A DNA stretch of 64,000 nucleotides, from positions 124,001 to 188,000 of the forward strand of contig NZ_JACHGT010000010.1 of the NCBI RefSeq assembly GCF_014202425.1, written 5' to 3'. Below, piece after piece: positions 55,841-64,000 of the stretch. Position numbers and translations under genes: made by a program. The notes beneath the pieces are model-generated. The model was not told the DNA's origin. It saw only the letters and a program-made list of their open reading frames with translations, and did no database searches. How positions within the stretch are numbered: position 1 is the stretch's first letter; each line of letters begins with the position of its first letter. The DNA comes from Phytomonospora endophytica (lineage in GTDB: Bacteria; Actinomycetota; Actinomycetes; Mycobacteriales; Micromonosporaceae).

Positions 55841-56368
55841 ATGCCCGCAGACACCAGGATCCGCCTCATCGAGCCCGCCGACGCCGCCGCGATCGCCGCG
55901 CACCGGGCGCGAGACGCCGAGGCCTTCCGTCCGTGGGAACCCGCCCAGCCGCCGGAGTTCTTCACGAAGGAGGGGCAGGAGGAGCGGATCGACGGGCTAC
56001 TGGCCGGGCACCGGGCCGGCACGGCCTGGCCGGGCGTCGTGCTCGCCGGCGGCGAGGTCATCGGGCAGGTCACCGTCGGCGGCATCCTGCCACAGCCGCA
56101 TCTGCGGCGCGGCTCGGTCGGCTACTGGATCGGGAGCAGCGCGCAGAGCCAGGGCCACGCCGGACGGGCCGTCGGACTCGTCCTGCGGGTGATGACCGAG
56201 GAACTCGGACTGCACCGCGCCGAGGCGTCCACCAACCTCGCCAACCTCGCCTCGCAGCGCGTGCTGCGTCGCAACGGATTCAGCCCGTACGGCGTCGCGC
56301 ACGCGGCGATCCTCCTCGACGGAAGCTGGCACGACGGACTGCTGTGGGAGCGGATCCTCGCCGACTAG
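55841..56368 (+). CDS. GNAT N-acetyltransferase (RimJ/RimL-like)
   Basis: 175 aa, ATG 55841. The GNAT fold is clear: a beta-alpha start TRIRLIEPADAAAIAAHRARDAEAFRPWEP, a central strand VVLAGGEVIGQVTVGGI, GSVGYWIGSSAQSQGHAGRAVGLVLRVM with the acetyl-CoA pyrophosphate loop QGHAGRA, and the C-terminal NLASQRVLRRNGFSPYGV. This is the RimJ/RimL subgroup that acetylates protein N-termini or small amines. It acts in the cytoplasm; substrate unknown. It follows the toxin-like gene on the same strand and could be co-transcribed. Confidence 0.93.
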   Translation: MPADTRIRLIEPADAAAIAAHRARDAEAFRPWEPAQPPEFFTKEGQEERIDGLLAGHRAGTAWPGVVLAGGEVIGQVTVGGILPQPHLRRGSVGYWIGSSAQSQGHAGRAVGLVLRVMTEELGLHRAEASTNLANLASQRVLRRNGFSPYGVAHAAILLDGSWHDGLLWERILAD

Positions 56369-56582
56369 GCGTCCGCGACGAACAGAGCGGTGAGCACGCC
56401 GAAGACGACCGGGCATCGCGGTCGGGGGCCCGGATGGAGCCCTTCGCGCGAGTCGGCGATCCGCGCCGCCCCAGTCGATCTCGTCAGAAATTGATCCATC
56501 CGGACTGAACCCCTCGGCTCGCCCATGTCGTCCTTCTCGTCGACAGACCGTCGAATCCACAAGAGACGATGCGGAGCACCCC

Positions 56583-59750
<3,168 letters not shown>

Positions 59751-59770
59751 CGAGTTCGAGCAGACCGAGA

Positions 59771-59805
59771 GCCCGCCGGGTCGCCTGACCCGGCGGGCTT
59801 TTTCT
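59771..59805 (+). terminator. Intrinsic terminator of the S8 peptidase gene
   Basis: 12-bp arms GCCCGCCGGGTC and GACCCGGCGGGC around GCCT, followed by TTTTTCTT. It is the clearest Rho-independent terminator in the window. Confidence 0.9.
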
Positions 59806-60266
59806 TGCTCATTGTTAACACCCGTAAGTTTCCGCAGGTCAGAAACGAACACGATCCGCTCGCCGTCGGGGTGTACGTCGGTGGGGAGCGCCTCGCCTAC
59901 ATCCCCAAGGATCACGCCCGGAAGCTACAGCCACGCATCCTCCCCTGCACGTCGCGCGGGGTGGCCGTGACGGTCCCTGTAGCCGTGTCGCGCGTGAAGG
60001 ACGGGGGTACATGCGGGGTCCATGTCGTGATGGACGAACCGGCGTGACTCGTCCCGGTGAACGCGCCCCCGGGCGTGCCGTACCGGGTCCTCGACGCGGG
60101 GGCACTCGACGTGCACCGTCAGCCGGGCGGTGGGTTCTCCACATATGGGGCCCTCGCCGTCGAAGGCGAGCGCGTCGCGGTCCTGGTTGACGGGCGCCGG
60201 GCCGGTGTTCTCGGCGCTGCGGCCGGTGAGGGCTTCCGGGCGGCTGTCGCGGACGTGGGCGAGAAC
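59805..60266 (+). pseudogene. Decayed HIRAN-domain protein
   Basis: In one frame, bases from 59838 read VRNEHDPLAVGVYVGGERLAYIPKDHARKL, the core of a HIRAN domain (NPHDxxAVxVyxxGxxvGYlp). The frame meets TGA at 60045-60047 and then continues in register with LVPVNAPPGVPYRVL and RVAVLVDGRRAGVLG, which match the second half of two-part actinomycete HIRAN proteins. The N-terminal strands that should precede VRNEHD are missing; the preceding bases are the terminator of the peptidase. So it is truncated and has an in-frame stop: a pseudogene rather than two genes. HIRAN proteins bind DNA ends or damage. Confidence 0.6.
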
Positions 60267-60319
60267 AAAACAAAAAACCGCCCCCGCCGAGGTCCGGTGA
60301 AGGACTCGCGGCGTGGGCG
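60264..60319 (-). terminator. Minus-strand intrinsic terminator
   Basis: Read on the minus strand, a stem of CTCGGCGGGGGCGG with its partner arm at 60305-60319 (one mismatch and a small bulge) is followed by TTTTTTGTTTTG. It would end a leftward transcript coming from the mini-gene at 60394-60528. Confidence 0.6.
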
Positions 60320-60393
60320 TTGTCGCACGTGGGGCGGATACTCGGAAGGGTGCGGGCGTCACCTCCTTACGGGCACTAGGAGGGGCGCGCTAC

Positions 60394-60528
60394 TCATCGC
60401 GGGACGTGGGTGTAGGTCGGCGCCGTCGAGCGGCCGAGAAGTACACCCACGATGGGACAGCGTGTTTCGAGGGCGCGGACCAGACCGTAATAGATCGCGC
60501 GAGCGGTCGCGGTAGTGGAGGACTTCAC
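60394..60528 (-). CDS. Possible 44-aa mini-gene
   Basis: GTG 60526-60528 to TGA 60394-60396 gives MKSSTTATARAIYYGLVRALETRCPIVG and a basic tail ending THVPR. A GGGGGG run is placed as a possible ribosome site and a minus-strand terminator follows 75 bp on. Codon use is plausible but length is short and no family is known, so it may be a chance frame. Confidence 0.3.
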   Translation of the reverse strand: MKSSTTATARAIYYGLVRALETRCPIVGVLLGRSTAPTYTHVPR

Positions 60529-60591
60529 CGGGGAGGCCCCCCTTCGTTCGGGCGATACACCAGTGGTCCGCCCGGTGGTTACGCTCGCGCC

Positions 60592-60756
60592 ATGGTCGAA
60601 CGGTGGGACTGGTTCGCGGTGGCGTGCGGCGTAGTCATGATCGGAGTCGGGGGATGGTTCTTCCTCGATACCGCCGAGCCGTACGCGGCGATCACCGCGG
60701 CCATCGGCATGTTCATAGCCGCGTCGGGGGTGTGGACGGCTTGGAACCGTCGTTAG
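60592..60756 (+). CDS. Small two-helix membrane protein (54 aa)
   Basis: ATG 60592 opens MVERWDWFAVACGVVMIGVGGWFFLDTAEPYAAITAAIG and ends TAWNRR. Two membrane helices of about 18 residues are separated by a short acidic turn. No ribosome site is visible; TACGCT ends 6 nt before the ATG, so translation from a leaderless transcript is likely. The stop overlaps that of the convergent gene. Function unknown. Confidence 0.65.
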   Translation: MVERWDWFAVACGVVMIGVGGWFFLDTAEPYAAITAAIGMFIAASGVWTAWNRR

Positions 60757-61049
60757 CCGACTTCGGTTAGCTGAACGCTCGCGTTGACCGTGCCGATGTA
60801 GGGAACCCACCTGGACCACGCGGTGATCACGACTTGCGGGACACCGGCACCCGGACGCCACACCGGGAGTGCCGTGCCGTAGCCCATGGAGAGCGCGTCG
60901 AGGTTGGCCACGGTCGGGTCGGTGGCGGTGGTGGTGTCGGCGACCAGGCACGGCCACAGCCACGCCGCTCCGTCGGTCCGGGCCGGCGGGCGCTTGGGAG
61001 TCTTCGTTGCGGTCGACTTGCGGGCACGGGCGTGTGTCTTCGTTGCCAT
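60753..61049 (-). CDS. Hypothetical protein with basic N-terminus
   Basis: 98 aa from ATG 61047-61049 to TAA 60753-60755. The first 25 residues are Lys/Arg/Thr/Ala-rich and histone-tail-like (MATKTHARARKSTATKTPKR). The rest (AAWLWPCLVADTTTATDPTVANLDAL, VVITAWSRWVPYIGTVNASVQLTEVG) is beta-rich. TATAGG in the upstream minus strand may be a -10. It is not assigned to a family; phage small proteins have this look, in keeping with the decayed HIRAN gene alongside. Confidence 0.55.
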   Translation of the reverse strand: MATKTHARARKSTATKTPKRPPARTDGAAWLWPCLVADTTTATDPTVANLDALSMGYGTALPVWRPGAGVPQVVITAWSRWVPYIGTVNASVQLTEVG

Positions 61050-61131
61050 GAGGGGGCTGTTTCCTAGCTCGAATACCTATACCACCCACAGGTGTGGCCA
61101 GGAAGATCAAACCTCTTTCGTGTCAGGGCCG

Positions 61132-61845
61132 CTAGTCCTCCTGCGGAGGCACGACGCGGTAGCGCGGGTTGTCACCGTGCCGCAAGACCGAGTACACCGC
61201 GTTCTCCGGCGCGAAGTCGTCTCTCCCGACCCGGTCGAGGGTGTCGTCGAGCCACCGCGAATACCAGGTGCCGAAGTCGACCTCCAGGCAGTACATGCCG
61301 CTGCCGCCGACGACGCAGTCGACCCAGAGCGAACCCCGGCGCGGCCCGCGCAGCACGAGGAAGTACCAGTCGCCGCAGCCGTACTCGGCGATCGGGAGAC
61401 GGCCATTGCACCACGGCTCGCCGAGGTACTCCTCCTTGAGCCGTTCGAAACCGGCCTCGTACTCCGGGTCGGACTCCAGGAGGGCGGCGTGCTCCTCCCA
61501 GTCCTCAGGGCCGTCGAGCAGCTCGGTGAAGTCGACGTCGCCGGTGAGCGGACTGTCCGCGCCGAGCACCTCGGCGCCCCAGCCGTCGGTGATCCACGCG
61601 AGGGCGTCGGCCAGCGGAGTGATGCCGTAATACGGGCCCGCACCGCCGTCGCCGACCGTGGTCAGGAAGGCGCGGTAGTGCTCCGGCAGCCGTACACCGG
61701 CCAGCTCCTCGACGCGTGCGAGCAGTGCCGGATCCACCGGGCCGCCGGTGGTGTGGCCGTGTGTCGACGACCCGAAGACCGACCGCCCGGTGTCGGCCTC
61801 GCGCAGCTCGGCGAGCCGGGCCGCGATCGCCGCCATGTCCTCCAT
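61132..61845 (-). CDS. SMI1/KNR4 (SUKH superfamily) protein
   Basis: 237 aa from ATG 61843-61845. The SUKH pattern is clear: an opening helix, VDPALLARVEELAGVRLPEHYRAFLTTVGDGGAGPYYGITPL, a central strand RLPIAEYGCGDWYFLVLRGPRRGSLWVDCV and a closing GTWYSRWLDDTLDRV. SUKH proteins often serve as immunity proteins against polymorphic nuclease or ADP-ribosyltransferase toxins. No toxin is adjacent; the nearest toxin-like gene is at 55015-55800, about 5 kb away. So either the toxin was lost or this is a stand-alone cytosolic SUKH protein. Confidence 0.92.
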   Translation of the reverse strand: MEDMAAIAARLAELREADTGRSVFGSSTHGHTTGGPVDPALLARVEELAGVRLPEHYRAFLTTVGDGGAGPYYGITPLADALAWITDGWGAEVLGADSPLTGDVDFTELLDGPEDWEEHAALLESDPEYEAGFERLKEEYLGEPWCNGRLPIAEYGCGDWYFLVLRGPRRGSLWVDCVVGGSGMYCLEVDFGTWYSRWLDDTLDRVGRDDFAPENAVYSVLRHGDNPRYRVVPPQED

Positions 61846-61957
61846 CCCGCGATCCTAGGGTGGCGATACGACACGGATCAGGCCCACACAACCCGCACCG
61901 AAGGTGTGTGGCCGCCGCCCATGGGAGTCGGCGCGGGCGGCCCATAGATTCGCGGAC

Positions 61958-62719
61958 ATGAGCAGTCCGCGCGCGCAGGCGCCCACTTTGGACGGACGGA
62001 CCGCGCTGGTCACCGGTGGCGGCGGCGGGATCGGCCGTGCCTGCGCGCTGCGCCTCGCCGAAGCGGGCGCGAAGGTCATCGTGGTCGACGTCGACGCCGC
62101 CGCGGCCGCCGCGGTGGCCGCCGAGACCGGGGGAGAGGCCGTCGTCGCCGACCTCGCCGAAGCGGCCGCGACCGTACCGTCCGATGTGGACATCATCGTC
62201 AACAACGCCGGAATCCAGCACGTCGCGCCGATCGAGGACTTCCCCCCGGAGGTCTTCGCTCGTATTCTGCGCCTCATGGTCGAAGCCCCGTTCCGCCTGG
62301 TGCGCGCGGCCCTGCCGGGCATGTACGCGCGCGGCTGGGGCCGTGTGATCAACGTGTCCTCCGTGCACGGCCGCCGCGCCTCGGCCTACAAATCGGCCTA
62401 CGTCGCCGCCAAACACGCCCTCGAAGGCCTGTCGAAGGTCATCGCCCTCGAAGGCGCCGAACACGGCGTGACCTCCAACTGCGTCAACCCCGGCTACGTC
62501 CGCACACCCCTGGTGGAGAAGCAGATCGCCGCGCAGGCCGAAGCCCACGGCATCAGCCCCGACCGCGTCGTCACCGACATCATGCTCGCGCCCTCGGCGA
62601 TCAAACGACTCGCCGAACCCACCGAGGTCGCCGAGGCCGTCGCCTACCTCTGCAGCCCGGCGGCGTCCTTCATCACCGGCTCCTCGCTCATGATCGACGG
62701 CGGCTGGACCGCGCATTGA
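61958..62719 (+). CDS. 3-hydroxybutyrate dehydrogenase (SDR family)
   Basis: 253 aa from ATG 61958, with TAGATT 7 nt upstream (leaderless layout). Rossmann motif TGGGGGIGRA at about residue 20-29, NNAG, catalytic YKSAYVAAKHALEGL, and the family phrases GIQHVAPIEDFP, NPGYVRTPLVEKQIAAQAEAHGI and SFITGSSLMIDGGWTAH. These closely follow known 3-hydroxybutyrate dehydrogenases. It interconverts 3-hydroxybutyrate and acetoacetate with NAD, in ketone-body or polyhydroxybutyrate use. Its TGA overlaps the TTG of the downstream regulator, which probably controls it. Confidence 0.94.
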   Translation: MSSPRAQAPTLDGRTALVTGGGGGIGRACALRLAEAGAKVIVVDVDAAAAAAVAAETGGEAVVADLAEAAATVPSDVDIIVNNAGIQHVAPIEDFPPEVFARILRLMVEAPFRLVRAALPGMYARGWGRVINVSSVHGRRASAYKSAYVAAKHALEGLSKVIALEGAEHGVTSNCVNPGYVRTPLVEKQIAAQAEAHGISPDRVVTDIMLAPSAIKRLAEPTEVAEAVAYLCSPAASFITGSSLMIDGGWTAH

Positions 62720-64000
62720 CCCCCGTCCCCGGCGCCGCCGAGTACCTCGAACTGCTCGCCCGCGAGGCCTCCGCCGTCGAGTTCGAGGGCCCGGTCCTCG
62801 CCGCGCGCGCCGCCGGTGCCTCGGCCGAGGCCCTCGAAGAACTGGAGAACGCCAAACTCGTCGCCCTGCGCGTCCGCGCCGCCCTCGCCCGCCGCGCGCG
62901 CCGCGGGGCCGAACTCTCCGCCCTCTTCCAGACCGCCGGTGACCTCGCCGAACTCCGCGACCTCGACGCCGTCCTCGACGCGATCGTCAGCCGCGCCCGT
63001 CAGCTCCTCGGCACCGACGTCGCCTACATGACCCTCTACGACGAGGACCGCGACGACAACTACATGCGCGTCACCGACGGCTCGGCCTCGGCGAACTTCC
63101 AGAAGCTCCGCCTCCCCATGGGCGCCGGCCTCGGCGGTCTCGTCGCCCAGAGCGCCACCCCCTACGCCACCGCCGACTACTTCGCCGACGAGCGCTTCGA
63201 CCACCTCCGCACCATCAACGACGCCGTCCACGAAGAAGGCCTCGTCGCCATCCTCGGCGTCCCCCTGCGCCTCGGCTCCCGCGTCATCGGCGTCCTCTTC
63301 GCCGCCGACCGCAGCGCCCGCCCCTTCGTACAGGAGGAGGTCGCGCTGCTCGGCTCCTTCGCCGCGCACGCCGCCGTCGCCATCGACAACGCCCGCCTCC
63401 TCGAAGGCACCCGCGCCGCCCTCGACGAACTCAGCGCCGCCAACAAGGTCGTCCGCGCCCACAGCAACGCCGTCGAACGCGCCGCCCTCGCCCACGACCG
63501 GATGATGGACCTCGTCCTGCGCGGCGGGGGAGTCGCCGACGTCGCCGCCATGGTCACCGAGGTGATCGGCGGATCCCTGCTCGTCCTCGACTCCACCGAC
63601 CGTCCACTGGAGACCGTCGGTGCCGTCGGCGACCTCGAATCCGGCGTCTTCGACACCGCCCGCACCGCCCGCGCCCTCGGCCGCAGCGTTCGCCGCGGCG
63701 AACTCACCATCGCCTCCGTCGACGTCGGCGCCGAAACCCTCTGCACTCTCGTCCTGCGCACCGCCGAGGACGTCTCCGACACCGACCAGCGCATCCTCGA
63801 ACGCGCCGCCCTCGTCACCGCCCTGCTGCTCCTCGAACGCCGCAGCGTCGCCGAGGCCGAAGACCGCTTCCGCGGTGAACTCCTCGACGACCTCATCTCC
63901 CGCGAGATCACCGACGCCGCCGCCCTCCGCGAACGCGGACGCCGCCTCGGCGTCGACCTCGACCGCCCGCACGTCCTCGTCGTCGCCCGGCACGACGGCC
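62716..64000 (+). CDS. GAF-domain transcriptional regulator, CdaR/PucR type (partial)
   Basis: TTG 62716 overlaps the dehydrogenase stop (TTGA). The frame is open to the end of the window (428 residues). A helical N-terminus leads to a GAF domain (about 90-230) with VSRARQLLGTDVAYMTLYDEDRDDNYMRV, LPMGAGLGGLVAQSATPYATADYFAD and ILGVPLRLGSRVIGVLFAADR, then a PAS/GGDEF-like linker region (LIGGSLLVLDS..., RRGELTIASVDVGAETLCTLVLRT). The C-terminal helix-turn-helix (PucR/CdaR) is beyond the window. Such regulators often sit beside 3-hydroxybutyrate dehydrogenase in actinomycetes and sense a small ligand. Confidence 0.9.
   Translation, partial: MTPVPGAAEYLELLAREASAVEFEGPVLAARAAGASAEALEELENAKLVALRVRAALARRARRGAELSALFQTAGDLAELRDLDAVLDAIVSRARQLLGTDVAYMTLYDEDRDDNYMRVTDGSASANFQKLRLPMGAGLGGLVAQSATPYATADYFADERFDHLRTINDAVHEEGLVAILGVPLRLGSRVIGVLFAADRSARPFVQEEVALLGSFAAHAAVAIDNARLLEGTRAALDELSAANKVVRAHSNAVERAALAHDRMMDLVLRGGGVADVAAMVTEVIGGSLLVLDSTDRPLETVGAVGDLESGVFDTARTARALGRSVRRGELTIASVDVGAETLCTLVLRTAEDVSDTDQRILERAALVTALLLLERRSVAEAEDRFRGELLDDLISREITDAAALRERGRRLGVDLDRPHVLVVARHDG

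Noticed and set aside
59925-60362. 145-codon minus-strand frame with a good TAAGGAGG site
   Set aside because: It runs through a minus-strand terminator and opposes a plus-strand frame with recognisable HIRAN sequence; its own product has no motif.

Overview
The window is 64 kb of very high-GC (about 70%), gene-dense DNA from an actinomycete. The evidence is strong third-position G/C bias, frequent GTG and TTG starts, many 4-bp stop/start overlaps, and actinomycete-typical families: XRE/DUF5753 with DUF397, a DUF574-type methyltransferase, an ECF41 sigma factor, an LPXTG surface protein and an ileS T-box. Paired secreted FG-GAP proteins hint at Glycomycetales or a related order, but genus cannot be fixed from the window. 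No rRNA, tRNA, CRISPR array or intact transposon was seen.

Layout. 0-10.5 kb: a kinase tail, an orphan LanC-like cyclase, a zinc-ribbon/TPR protein, an LPXTG surface protein, a small-protein/DUF397/XRE module with its own candidate operators, an APH-like kinase, a methyltransferase and a GMC oxidoreductase. 10.5-15.8 kb: a LuxR/histidine-kinase pair divergent from an ABC ATPase/FtsX-type permease, the usual arrangement of envelope-stress or peptide sensing and export. 15.8-19.2 kb: a translational T-box and ileS encoding a type-2 IleRS with a GXHH motif. 19.5-30.2 kb: two tandem FG-GAP secreted proteins, an MFS permease, a secreted M28 peptidase, an ECF41 sigma factor, an alpha/beta hydrolase, a ROK regulator and a secreted GH5 glucanase.

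30.6-52.7 kb is the most unusual part. One half holds a MoxR/CobS-type AAA operon, an FHA protein and a STAND-like NTPase with TPRs. The other half is a tightly overlapping operon: GrpE, lid-less DnaK, FN3 protein, zinc-finger GTPase, large GTPase-associated protein (GAP1-like), membrane-anchored zinc-finger GTPase and a 57-aa membrane peptide. It is flanked by a vWA protein, an XRE/TPR regulator and an Hsp70-TM-beta-propeller fusion. This resembles the NTP-dependent, GTPase-centred conflict (putative immunity or cell-death) systems predicted computationally in filamentous actinobacteria. The reading here is that GrpE/DnaK and the vWA protein act as assembly or client-handling factors around two GTPases, one soluble and one in the membrane, with the AAA, STAND and FHA proteins as possible sensing and activation arms.

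52.9-64 kb: an APC permease, a candidate ADP-ribosyltransferase toxin with an AGNAAV-type N-terminus, a GNAT acetyltransferase, a large subtilase, a small decayed patch (HIRAN pseudogene and orphan mini-genes), a SUKH protein, 3-hydroxybutyrate dehydrogenase and the start of a GAF-domain regulator.
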